Assembly: GCA_011374975.1 (NCBI GenBank) | Contig: DRNU01000071.1 | Span: 1-64,000 of the forward strand | DNA length: 64,000 nt | Direction: 5' to 3' | Source: Gammaproteobacteria bacterium | GTDB taxonomy: Bacteria; Pseudomonadota; Gammaproteobacteria; DSM-19610 | Part shown: piece by piece, positions 34,920 through 42,990 of the stretch | Position numbering within the stretch: position 1 is the stretch's first letter | Layout: every line of letters starts with the position of its first letter | Made by a program: the position numbers and the translations under genes | The notes under the pieces: model-generated | What the model was told of the DNA's origin: nothing | The model's database searches: none | Seen by the model: only the letters and a program-made list of their open reading frames with translations

Positions 34920-35775
34920 AATAGATTCTCCAGTAGGTTCATTCAGTACCCAATCGGTACGAGAACGAACATACCTGTATGGATATCCAGTAGTCTAATC
35001 GAACGTTTCGATCAGTGATAAGCGAAATGGGATCACGAAATGTAAGCTATTGTTTTGAACCATAACGCCAGATCGTCTCTGTTTGATACCTATACCAAGG
35101 TGTTTGGTAACGTTTGCTATACGCGTGCTACGCAATGCTAACAAGCACTTTTCAATATCGTTGAGACGAAATTATATTACGGGGTTGCACACCCGGTCGA
35201 TCCGGAGTTGACCTGGCTATCGGCTGCGTTGACGGTCGCGGTAGTTGGTATCGGTCCCCGGTCGATCTGCTCCGACGGACGCATACCGGTGTCGGGGTGA
35301 GAGGTTGAGAGGTTGAGGGGATTGGTAGCTGGGAGGTTGCGAGTTGTTCGGCTTGGGTCGTCGGTCGATCCGCGAGCGGCCCGCGACCGGTCTGCAAGGG
35401 GCTATAGGTACCGTTGTCATGGGCATCTAAGCAGGTGTATAAGCCGTGATAATCTCGCTCCGGTAGGTTAGGTGTGTGAGCGTTTCGCTCTATGTATATA
35501 GGCTTAGACAGGTGCTCGCGTGTGGGTAGGGGGGCTGTTTGGAAAAGATCGCTTAAAGTTGACGACCGCCGAGGCCAGGTACGAAATCTACCGAGCCTAA
35601 TAGTTTTTGGGGTATCAAGAAAACCCGCGTTCAATCCAAACGCTATATAGCTTTGCTATATAGCGTTATCTACAATACAAACCCGTTAGCATAATATCGA
35701 ACTCGTATCGAACTGATATGCCAAGTATCCTCGGGAGGTTATGCGTTTTTATCCGTATCGAGGAGTGCAGAAATT
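34920..35775. other. 856-bp intergenic region with iteron-like repeats
   Basis: No convincing gene. Three copies of CGGTCGATCYG (35194, 35259, 35362) lie within 180 bp, and the 8-mer CGGTCGAT recurs at 33796 and 37026. A perfect 11-bp palindrome lies at 35641-35665, ATCGAAC words recur near 34995, 35696 and 35709, and tandem GAGAGGTT units sit at about 35299. The only long frame (minus strand, 160 codons) is low-complexity and has no ribosome-binding site. A replication, partition or packaging region is possible. It separates divergent genes and must hold both their promoters. Confidence 0.5.
35641..35665. repeat. Perfect 11-bp palindrome
   Basis: CGCTATATAGC and GCTATATAGCG flank a TTT loop. 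AT-rich, very stable as a cruciform, and located 110 bp upstream of the terminase-like gene; no T tract follows, so it is not a typical terminator. Confidence 0.8.
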
Positions 35776-36366
35776 ATGGCTGAAAGGAAATATAAGGACC
35801 ACGGGCGAAACAGTAAAATCGTAGATGGGCATTTTGTTCGTAATTCTAACTTGCTCCCTTTCGGCGGCAAGAATCTTGACGAGTTCGACGATGATGAAGA
35901 CAAAGCACGAGCGATAGAGACCGAACGCAAGAGGCAAAGCAATGGCGGGACCGCGTATCGCCGCCCGAGTCTGACCACGGGACTAACGCTCGATAACTTG
36001 CCGGAGTATCAGTCAGCGATAAGCCAGCATGTGCTTGATGATCCGATTGCTTACTCTGCAATTCTTGGTGTGCTACGGAGTACGAGTAATCCAGCGAAGC
36101 TACCGGTATCGAGCATGGGTACTCTGATGATATATGCGACAGCAGTAGCGGACCACGAGCGGATTACTGATGAGATAAACGAGACTCGCCCGGAACGGTA
36201 CTACACCTCTAACGCAGGTATTGAGATCGAGAAGCCAATTTACAAGGTGCAGCGCGAGCTTGGGAAGCAGGTAGACACACTTGCTAAAAGCCTAAAGCTG
36301 CATGACTTGTCGCGAGCGGTGCAGGTTCGAAGCCGGGCGAAACCGAAAGGGGAGCCGATCAGCTAA
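35776..36366 (+). CDS. Small terminase subunit-like protein (P27-type)
   Basis: A 196-residue protein. The second half fits the P27 family of phage small terminases: LMIYATAVADHERITDEINET, then GIEIEKPIYKVQRELGKQVDTLAKSLKLHDLSRAVQ, mirroring the usual NPALKIAREALAELRRLAAELGLTPSSRAR. The N-terminal 70 residues are acidic and basic low-complexity. Small terminases choose DNA for packaging; satellites such as PICIs carry their own to redirect a helper's large terminase. No large terminase is here. It ends 3 bp into a convergent small gene. The call is by pattern, with no database check. Confidence 0.5.
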   Translation: MAERKYKDHGRNSKIVDGHFVRNSNLLPFGGKNLDEFDDDEDKARAIETERKRQSNGGTAYRRPSLTTGLTLDNLPEYQSAISQHVLDDPIAYSAILGVLRSTSNPAKLPVSSMGTLMIYATAVADHERITDEINETRPERYYTSNAGIEIEKPIYKVQRELGKQVDTLAKSLKLHDLSRAVQVRSRAKPKGEPIS

Positions 36367-36599
36367 AAGAACCCAATCAGATTAAGCCCAAGCCCGGCGA
36401 GTATTGCAGTACCCCAGCCAGGTCCCGGGTCCGGCTCGGTCTCCAGGTCTTTCCGGTACGCCCGGAGGCTGTCCGGGATGTCTGGTCCCATGTCTGTGGG
36501 AGGGGGGACATTCCCAAGGGGTACGTCTTCGGACAGCCAAGGGTTTACTCCCGCAGTGTCGATTGGCCGTCCTGTCTTTATATCGACTACATTATCCAT
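36363..36599 (-). CDS. Hypothetical small protein with hydrophobic C-terminus
   Basis: A 78-residue protein beginning MDNVVDIKTGRPIDTAG; GGAGA lies about 8-12 bases upstream. The middle is proline-rich and acidic (NVPPPTDMGPDIPDS), and the last 20 residues are hydrophobic with glycines (AILAGLGLNLIGFF), perhaps a membrane anchor. An in-frame Met 34 codons upstream gives a longer version. It is convergent with the terminase-like gene. No family is recognised. Confidence 0.5.
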   Translation of the reverse strand: MDNVVDIKTGRPIDTAGVNPWLSEDVPLGNVPPPTDMGPDIPDSLRAYRKDLETEPDPGPGWGTAILAGLGLNLIGFF

Positions 36600-36720
36600 A
36601 CGCGTTCTCCGCTCTATACCCCGATAGTACCGCCGCATTAATGCTATAGCTATTTTGGTATTAGCTCTGAGTTTGGCAGCGGTATAGGGTAGGTGTTCCA
36701 TCACAGAAGGAGTACTTGCT

Positions 36721-37002
36721 ATGGCACAATTATCCGTTAATGGCTTTACCCCTATGACGATAACCCAACCCGGAGAATCCACTTCACCCGTCCGTGTCGA
36801 GAAACCACGCGCCCCGCTCGAAACCCTCATATTGTCTATACAACGAATAAAATCAGACTGTAGTAAACGCGGCGACCGCGAAAATGCCGCAGCGCTGCAA
36901 GAAGCCATGCCTCTGGCCCGCGCCGGTCGCTATGTCAGCGCAAGAGAAATCCTACTTTCAGTAATACTCCTGCACCAGAAATTTAAGCCGGATATTTTCT
37001 AG
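36721..37002 (+). CDS. Hypothetical 93-residue protein
   Basis: A strong ribosome-binding site (AGAAGGAG) precedes the ATG by 10 bases. The product has an extended N-terminus (about 30 residues) and then a helical domain (LETLILSIQRIKSDCSKRGD, then LARAGRYVSAREILLSVIL). No family is recognised. It lies just upstream of the large nested palindrome. Confidence 0.6.
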   Translation: MAQLSVNGFTPMTITQPGESTSPVRVEKPRAPLETLILSIQRIKSDCSKRGDRENAAALQEAMPLARAGRYVSAREILLSVILLHQKFKPDIF

Positions 37003-37116
37003 GCCCGGGAGGCATCCGGGGGAGTCGGTCGATACCCCGGGAAGGGCTGTTTAAGGGGTATGCAGAAAGAGGATTTCGAGCGGGTATTGGCATCTATATT
37101 AGTTATAGGCTAATAA

Positions 37117-37259
37117 GAGGGTTTAGTCGGGTTTAGAGGGGTACCTCCCCCCCGGTGTTCAGGACCCTTCTACCTGTTTACTATTTACGTATTTAGTAAA
37201 CAGGTAGAAGAGTCCTAGAGACCCTAGTACGGAAACCCTCTAAACCCGACTAAACCCTC
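37117..37259. repeat. 143-bp nested inverted repeat, candidate replication origin
   Basis: The outer arms (37117-37140 and 37236-37259) are perfect over 24 bp; the arm contains two GGGTTTAG-type words around GTCG. The inner arms (37161-37183 and 37194-37216) pair at 22 of 23 positions. The loop holds TTTACGTAT. A 17-bp direct repeat, TACGTATTTAGTAAACA, occurs at 37186 within the palindrome and again at 37334, just before the primase gene ends. Structure plus position next to the primase-helicase suggest an origin or primase recognition region. A packaging site is the alternative. The 364-bp gap 37003-37366 holds no gene. Confidence 0.8.
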
Positions 37260-37366
37260 CTTTTTCGAACTAATTTAGGCTGTTTTCTGCAAGAAGCACA
37301 TGTTTCTGTACATACAAACCGAAGAAAATATTATACGTATTTAGTAAACAATCGTTTTACACATTT

Positions 37367-40180
37367 TTACTTTTTCTTGCTTTTTACTATTAGCACGCGA
37401 TATTTATTACCTCGTGCCTTCGATCTCTGGCATTGTAACCAGAAGTTTTCCACGCGCCGGTCCACTTCCCCTGACAAGTATTTTCCTATAGATTTACTGT
37501 TCTTCATTTGCATACCCAGGTATTCGTGCAGTACATCTATTGCTTCTTTTCTTGCTAGGTTTCGGGCTTCCTGGGCTTTCGTTTTCTCCTCTTTTTCTGC
37601 CTCTGATAAGTCCTCGTCGCCATCCGTAGTACCCTCGTCAAACGCGTTCTCAGCTATAGAAGGATCACCCCACCTGTGTACATCAGAAGCAGAGAATATC
37701 TCGCCTCCGGAGAGCACGTGCAGACTATTGAATATCCCAACACGCTTAGTCCGTTCAGGGGCTACCTGGCTTATGCTGTCTTGCGTACTTACAGGGTCTG
37801 CGTAACCATGATATATCAGAACATTTCGTACCCGGCGCGACCAGTCTTCGAAGCCGCCTAACCATGTCGGGAATTTCGGCTCTATCATTTTATCTCGTTG
37901 CTCAAAGGCAACCAGCAGAACGAATATCGCCCATAGCATTTCCGCTTGCAGTCCCCGTGCATAATCCTCTAGGTGGTTCTGCTTAAACTTCCGAGTTTCT
38001 GGCTTAGGGTTTTTCGCGTCTAGTGTACACATAACGGATCGGCGCACGAGGTCCCCATCTATCATTAACCCGTTCCCGGTCGCGGTAAACACGGCAGAGT
38101 TCATAACACGTACACGATTCGAATGCCCGAGACGCCGCAGTCTGCATTCCCGCTCCGTCAGCGCCATGCAGAGCGTGTCGTTTCCTAACCTCCCATTTAT
38201 GTTATCGAGGTTCACAGACCGGTCTCCCTCTATAAGTGCAGACGCAATCCGTTTCTCATTTTCCTCGTCACTTTCCACGAGAGACATAACGGCAGCATTA
38301 ACGCCGACAGTGCATTTATGGGCTACCGATACTAGCAGGGACTTCCCTTGCCCCGGGCCGGTTGCATTAAATGCGTGCAGGGGTACGGTATCTAGGGTGG
38401 GCCTTAGCACTAAGGACAGCATCAAGGATAGCGAGATAGAACGCGACGCCTCATCTATATAAGGAAATTCCAGATAAGGGGATTCGAATATTTTCTTTGC
38501 CTTTGCTATTTTTTCTTCGGTTATCTTCCCGACCGTTGATATTTCCAAACCACCTTTTCTCACATAAACGCCGGTCTCTGCGTCATATCCTTCTTCGTGT
38601 AGTATTCGCCCATCCGCAGTCATCGTCGGTATGTTTATAAAAGTAAACAGGTGCGGCACATCCCAATGTCCACACATCTGCAAGTATTTCCCGGCGAGGT
38701 CCGGAGGACAACCGCAAGGAACTTCTACAAGCATGCCGTCTTCTTTTTTCAGCTTATAGAAATCGATTTTGCGGGTGGCTAATATTTCCATTTTCCCAGA
38801 GGACTGAATTTCTTTCAGGGCAGGGGCTTTCGGGTCACGCTTTAAATTCTTGTTGTCTTTTAAATCCTCGGCCTTACCCAGCTCGACAAGATTATCCCCG
38901 CGCTGGTATATCTCCACATCGGGCGACGCGAGCGCGGCATTAATCTTATCGTACATCTCATCTACCAAGCCTGAAACTTGTACACTTACACCGCCGCTTT
39001 CCTGATCCAGGAGCTTAAAGGATCGACCACCATGCGCGAAGGAATTCACCCGGATTGACTTATCGTCGTTTATGTATAGCTGCGCCTTACTCCTACCGCC
39101 ACCGTATTCGGGTTCAAGAGGGTCAGCCAGCGTCGCCTCACTGTACTTTTCAGGGGAGTCAATAACTTCCCCGACCGACACGGGCCCATGTTCATCGAAG
39201 AAAAGAATATCGCCGCGCTTTAAATTTCCACTTAGGCGGGTTTTCACGGTACGCTCTGCTTGACGACGACTTAGTGGCTGCTTGCTTTGGTTAACCAATC
39301 TCTCAGTTTCTTCTTTGATATATAGTTCACGCACTGCATTTATTTCGTCAGCAGCAGCAGCTTTCAGGACTATTCCTGTTTTCCTGAATCGGTCCTCTTG
39401 TGCTTTAGTTAATTTAACTTTAGCGGTCGAAAGCGGGAACCCTTCCCGGTACTCCGGCGGGGGCAGGCGCTGTACGAGGTCTTCTGATACCTCTGCCCCG
39501 GCTTCAAACAGTAACCATTCCGGGCTCAGCGGGGTTTTATCAAACACCGTCCGTATCTGAGCCTGTCCAGAGCGGCTGATAAAAACGAAGCCCAAATCTT
39601 TTATCACGCTTTCCCGGAACAGCCAGGTAGCGTACTCCACGCCGTTTCCACCATAGTGCGGCATATATAGATGAAAGCCGCTAGGGGGTGCAACGACTTC
39701 GCCGCTCTCTTTTAGATAGATGCCGCTACTGGTCGAATACGTGCGCACATACTCGACATTTTCCATACGGGGTTCAACAGACTTCATGCAAGCTATAAAG
39801 TCCTCAGGGCTATCAATAGTCACCGGTGAACTCGGATGCGGGTCGTGGTCGAATGCAAAGAGGGCGAAAGTGTCCCCGTTAGGCCAAGACCAATTTTCTT
39901 TGGTCCTTGTTATTGCAGTAGGATATTCAGACTGCAAGGCCCGGGATACTATCCTTGATTTCCGCTTTCCACATATCCCCGTCATCAAGGCTTCGTTCGG
40001 TTCTAATTGAGGGATCAAATCAACTAAACCCTCTACCCCATTATCAAGAACTATCTCCTCACTTATGCCTTTAGATAAAGCACAAGCCGGTTTTTTCTTT
40101 ATCTTACCGTTGTCAAGACTTATGTACTTCGTCATGACCCCACCCGACTTACTAATTTTTGTTAGCTTTACTACAGACAT
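37367..40180 (-). CDS. Primase-helicase replication protein
   Basis: A 937-residue protein combining an archaeo-eukaryotic-type primase-like N-terminal domain with a C-terminal helicase. The primase part has the DhD-like FALFAFDHDPHP (about residue 108) followed by the SGFHLYMPH strand. A zinc-ribbon-like CGCPPDLAGKYLQMCGHW lies around residue 475. The helicase has Walker A NATGPGQGKSLL and Walker B DRSVNLDNING, with a sensor region TATGNGLMIDGDLVRRS, as in superfamily 3/D5-like phage enzymes. It would open and prime the element's DNA, much as in P4-like and PICI satellites. It lies 39 bp after the regulator gene, same strand. The start is the first Met, with TGAGG upstream. Confidence 0.85.
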   Translation of the reverse strand: MSVVKLTKISKSGGVMTKYISLDNGKIKKKPACALSKGISEEIVLDNGVEGLVDLIPQLEPNEALMTGICGKRKSRIVSRALQSEYPTAITRTKENWSWPNGDTFALFAFDHDPHPSSPVTIDSPEDFIACMKSVEPRMENVEYVRTYSTSSGIYLKESGEVVAPPSGFHLYMPHYGGNGVEYATWLFRESVIKDLGFVFISRSGQAQIRTVFDKTPLSPEWLLFEAGAEVSEDLVQRLPPPEYREGFPLSTAKVKLTKAQEDRFRKTGIVLKAAAADEINAVRELYIKEETERLVNQSKQPLSRRQAERTVKTRLSGNLKRGDILFFDEHGPVSVGEVIDSPEKYSEATLADPLEPEYGGGRSKAQLYINDDKSIRVNSFAHGGRSFKLLDQESGGVSVQVSGLVDEMYDKINAALASPDVEIYQRGDNLVELGKAEDLKDNKNLKRDPKAPALKEIQSSGKMEILATRKIDFYKLKKEDGMLVEVPCGCPPDLAGKYLQMCGHWDVPHLFTFINIPTMTADGRILHEEGYDAETGVYVRKGGLEISTVGKITEEKIAKAKKIFESPYLEFPYIDEASRSISLSLMLSLVLRPTLDTVPLHAFNATGPGQGKSLLVSVAHKCTVGVNAAVMSLVESDEENEKRIASALIEGDRSVNLDNINGRLGNDTLCMALTERECRLRRLGHSNRVRVMNSAVFTATGNGLMIDGDLVRRSVMCTLDAKNPKPETRKFKQNHLEDYARGLQAEMLWAIFVLLVAFEQRDKMIEPKFPTWLGGFEDWSRRVRNVLIYHGYADPVSTQDSISQVAPERTKRVGIFNSLHVLSGGEIFSASDVHRWGDPSIAENAFDEGTTDGDEDLSEAEKEEKTKAQEARNLARKEAIDVLHEYLGMQMKNSKSIGKYLSGEVDRRVENFWLQCQRSKARGNKYRVLIVKSKKK

Positions 40181-40218
40181 AATTTATACCTCAAAAGTGA
40201 GTTGGTCATCTAGGCGTC

Positions 40219-41157
40219 TCATGACTTCATCACTCGATTAAACAGAGCAGAGGCTTCATTCAGTTTCTTTAGCCGCGCCGGTGACAATTTCTCGCTGATG
40301 TACTTATCAGTGTGCAGCGCTGAGCGTATTTTCTTTGCTTCGGGTATTGTCCATGCTCCCTCAGCAGCCACTTTCTCTCGTTCGGTAATGGCTTCTTCAC
40401 GTTCTTGCAGTTCCCGTTTCTTTTCCGCGATAGCCGCCGGTACTTCCTCACGTACAAGCACCTCCAGGATTTCGTTCTGGTACGCGACGAGTTCAGCAAA
40501 TACGGTCAGTAACTTTTTCGATTCGGTCTTGTTCAACGTCTCCACCGCGGCTTCGACTACAGCCCGACTTTTCAGAAGTGTTGCCTCAGAGAATGTCGGG
40601 GTTTCGTCTGTACCCCCCTTGAGCCGGTCTTTCACTTTCTGCGGCAATACCGACATGACACGATCCAGATAGGCACTAGCATCTTCAGGGTCAGTGACCG
40701 GCTCCGGGTTCGGTTCGGGCTTCGGTTTCTCGACGGGTCCGGCGAGCTTGCGTTTGAAGGCTTTTATTTTTCCCTGCGTGGCCTCTGGGTTTACAACGCC
40801 CTCCTTGATACCCTCATCGAACTCATCATCAGTGAGCGTGGACAACAGGTAGAGGCTGTACTGTGAGGCTGGCAACTCTTTAGTATTACTTAAGAGTTTC
40901 TGGTCCTCCCCTATACTCAGGAGTTGGCTTGCTGTCGCTGCACCTAAACCCCAGTGCTGTGAGACAAGCTCAGCATAGGTCGTACCACCTTGCACCGTTT
41001 CCGCAGCAGCCGCTTTTAACTCGACCGCTGCACGGCCCAAATCAAGTAATCCTTCGACTTGCGCTTGCCGCCCTTTGTAGGCTTTATCAATCGCCGACTT
41101 TCCACGTTCAAGAATTTCATGTATTTCAGAATCCGGTGCATTCAGTACGGCGCTCAT
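40219..41157 (-). CDS. Plasmid/phage-type regulator (DUF3102-like HTH) with coiled coil
   Basis: A 312-residue protein. Residues 40-130 resemble the KorB/DUF3102-style unit found beside plasmid and phage replication genes: TYAELVSQHWGLGAATASQLL, then LPASQYSLYLLSTLTDDEFD and NPEATQGKIKAFKR. A Pro/Glu linker (PKPEPNPEPVTDPED) follows, then a long helical region (about residues 215-290) with coiled-coil character (REVP..AIAEKKRELQEREEAI). It likely binds DNA and controls replication. It is translationally coupled (ATGA) to the upstream AlpA-like gene. Confidence 0.68.
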   Translation of the reverse strand: MSAVLNAPDSEIHEILERGKSAIDKAYKGRQAQVEGLLDLGRAAVELKAAAAETVQGGTTYAELVSQHWGLGAATASQLLSIGEDQKLLSNTKELPASQYSLYLLSTLTDDEFDEGIKEGVVNPEATQGKIKAFKRKLAGPVEKPKPEPNPEPVTDPEDASAYLDRVMSVLPQKVKDRLKGGTDETPTFSEATLLKSRAVVEAAVETLNKTESKKLLTVFAELVAYQNEILEVLVREEVPAAIAEKKRELQEREEAITEREKVAAEGAWTIPEAKKIRSALHTDKYISEKLSPARLKKLNEASALFNRVMKS

Positions 41158-41432
41158 GACTGCACACCCTTCTCAGATTCCCGCTTTTCCTCATACTCTC
41201 CGACACTGCCGACGGTACGCGACCGGCGAAAGTCAAGAATTCCTTGGAGGTTGTAGAAGATATACTTCCCAGCGCGACGGTATCGGGGACCGCCGCCGTT
41301 ACTACGCCAGAGTTGCAACCCGGCACGACTGCACCCGAGCAAGGTGCAGGTTTCGTCCAGGGATATTTCAATGTCTTCCGGGTCAATCCCGGCGTCTTTG
41401 TACTTCTTTAGTATTGACAGAGCATCGCTCAT
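41154..41432 (-). CDS. AlpA/excisionase-like DNA-binding protein
   Basis: A 92-residue protein with a winged HTH of the AlpA/MerR type: SLDETCTLLGCSRAGLQLWR, the turn GGGPRYRRAGKYIFY and the wing. AlpA-type regulators activate integrase expression or help excision and are marker genes of PICIs and P4-like elements. The start is the ATG after GGGAG; the TTG five codons upstream lies in the ribosome-binding site. Its stop overlaps the next gene's start. It is the first gene of the leftward regulator-primase unit and follows the integrase gene across a 129-bp gap that contains a nested palindrome near 41498-41535. Confidence 0.8.
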   Translation of the reverse strand: MSDALSILKKYKDAGIDPEDIEISLDETCTLLGCSRAGLQLWRSNGGGPRYRRAGKYIFYNLQGILDFRRSRTVGSVGEYEEKRESEKGVQS

Positions 41433-41561
41433 CGTCCTTTCTCCCAATTTAGGGGTTTAGGTCAATGGGGTAACTCCGGTGTAGGTAGGGTTATGCCCGG
41501 CTCGCTAGTCGGGTCTAGTAGACTCTAGCCGAGTTTTCGATACAGGTAAAGCGGCCATTTA

Positions 41562-42764
41562 TTATTCGACTAGCTTGTATATTTCATACTCTATACGCTG
41601 CATCGGATCACGTAGCCGCGTCACTTCACGGGATATATAACTTTCAGTTTCGCTGTCTCTCGCGTGGTCGAGGAGCGCGGCGAGTAGCCCCGTCGAAATA
41701 TCGAGCGTTTCAGCTATTGATATAAAGGTCCGGCGCAGATCATGTGCAGTAACTTCTATACCAGTCTTTTTCGCAACCCTGCGTAACGGCTTCTGTATAT
41801 CGCGTACATGGTCATCTTGGTGCATCCGGAGCGGGGATGGGAATAGCGGCCCGTTGCCATGCAATCGTTTCCGGTCATCCAGTAGTTTAAAGAGCCGACC
41901 CCCCAGAGGCAGGACGAACACGCGCCCGCCCTTCATGTCCTCACGGTTAAAGTTCAAGGTCTTTTCGTCACTGTCGAGATTTGCGCCGGTAATGCTGACT
42001 GCGTTCGATACACGGAACCCGGTCAGCAGTATCGTCCGGATCACGTCCCGGAATACGGGATGGTTTTCGCTCTCAGAAGCCTCCCAGAATGTCTTGAGGT
42101 CTGCTCGCCGAATCGTCGTGCGTCTCCGCTTATCTGTATTCCACCGGCGTCGCGCTTTCAGCACCCCAACCGGGTTATCCGGAAACAGGCTCCTGCCGTA
42201 TTCGTCCAGGTACTCCTCCCGGGCGAAGTTAAACAGGATACTCAATAACCGCAGCGCCTTGTTTGCAGTGGTCTCTTTCCCTTCCTGGGTTATCTCCCTG
42301 TGGCGCTTCAATACCACTTCCCGGGTTACATCGAATAGCCGAATGTCATAAAGGGGCTTCAGGTGTCGGCTCGCTACGTTTTCATACTCGTCCAGGGTAC
42401 TTTGCTTGACCCTACCGGTACGCTCTGCGATGTAGCTCTTGAATATCGTCTTGACCGTTACCTCCCTGCCCGTCTTGGCCCGTTCTGCATCCTCCGGACG
42501 TATATCGAGGCTCAAGGTGTCTACCGCAGTCCACGCCTTTTTCCGTGCGGTAGCCAATGACGTTTCCGGATGCTTCCCCAGTGCCACCCGTTTCGTCTTC
42601 CCACGGAACCACCGGTGTAGCTGAAAGGTCTTTACTCCCGACGGGTAGACCCGCACGGAGAACCCGCGTGGGCTGTCCTGTGAGGTATCTTTTACGGTAT
42701 ATTCCCGTTCCCTCGTCTTGAGTTTGCCTACTTTAGTCGGGGTAAGGGATAGCGTTTCTGGCAT
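41562..42764 (-). CDS. int: Tyrosine recombinase (P4-type integrase)
   Basis: A 400-residue integrase. The N-terminal arm-binding DUF4102-like domain has YPSGVKTFQLHRWFRGKTKR and ALGKHPETSLATARKKA. The catalytic set is visible: Arg in LTGFRVSNAVSI, His-Leu-Arg-Arg in VTAHDLRRTFISIAE, the second His in LAALLDHARDS, and the nucleophile Tyr in ESYISREV. It should recombine the 11-bp att core at the agcS 3' end. It lies at the right end, 173 bp from attR and pointing inwards, typical of genomic islands. Confidence 0.95.
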   Translation of the reverse strand: MPETLSLTPTKVGKLKTREREYTVKDTSQDSPRGFSVRVYPSGVKTFQLHRWFRGKTKRVALGKHPETSLATARKKAWTAVDTLSLDIRPEDAERAKTGREVTVKTIFKSYIAERTGRVKQSTLDEYENVASRHLKPLYDIRLFDVTREVVLKRHREITQEGKETTANKALRLLSILFNFAREEYLDEYGRSLFPDNPVGVLKARRRWNTDKRRRTTIRRADLKTFWEASESENHPVFRDVIRTILLTGFRVSNAVSITGANLDSDEKTLNFNREDMKGGRVFVLPLGGRLFKLLDDRKRLHGNGPLFPSPLRMHQDDHVRDIQKPLRRVAKKTGIEVTAHDLRRTFISIAETLDISTGLLAALLDHARDSETESYISREVTRLRDPMQRIEYEIYKLVE

Positions 42765-42936
42765 GGTCAGCTCCTACCGGTAAGGCGACGGTCGAGTAAT
42801 CGCCGGGTTTTTAGTCGGTTTCGACTATAGCCGAATAGAGCTGAATATATAAGAGAGCGAGATAATCTATTGATTTATAAGCTTGAAATAGCCTCTAATA
42901 GATTTTACCGGTATTTCAGAAACCGAACGGGTTAGG

Positions 42937-42990
42937 AATGAGTATTTTTCACGCCCGTTCAGTAACGACAACAGCAAGGTGAAGTCATGA
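42937..42990 (+). other. attR core plus displaced native tail of the AgcS gene
   Basis: The AATGAGTATTT core (42937-42947) is followed in the same frame by codons for FSRPFSNDNSKVKS and TGA. That TGA overlaps the ATG of fklB (ATGA). Joined to the left copy it rebuilds an uninterrupted AgcS gene of about 461 codons coupled to fklB. This confirms the element's outer boundary to within the repeat. Confidence 0.82.

Larger units (their letters stand above)
26821..42947. mobile_element. 16.1-kb integrated satellite-like element
   Basis: The element is bounded by the 11-bp att repeat and carries a tyrosine integrase at its right end, next to attR. Its GC content and codon use are visibly lower and more AT-ended than the flanks, and most genes are short orphans. 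Recognisable modules, right to left, are int, AlpA-like, a plasmid/phage regulator, primase-helicase, a large palindrome, a small-terminase-like protein, a winged-helix protein, and a small-gene operon with a prohead-protease-like member. An integron-like cassette region and parA complete it. There are no relaxase or secretion genes, so it is not conjugative. There are also no capsid, portal, large terminase, tail or lysis genes, so it is not a complete prophage. It therefore most resembles a phage satellite or a degraded plasmid-phage hybrid. The former agcS-fklB junction can be rebuilt by joining the two att copies. Confidence 0.85.

Noticed and set aside
35152..35634. A 160-codon minus-strand frame in the iteron-like region
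   Set aside because: Pro/Arg/Thr-rich, no ribosome-binding site, no recognisable fold, and overlaps repeats.
26821..42947. Reading the island as an integrative conjugative element
   Set aside because: No relaxase, coupling protein or type IV secretion genes are visible.
26821..42947. Reading the island as a complete prophage
   Set aside because: No capsid, portal, large terminase, tail or lysis genes.
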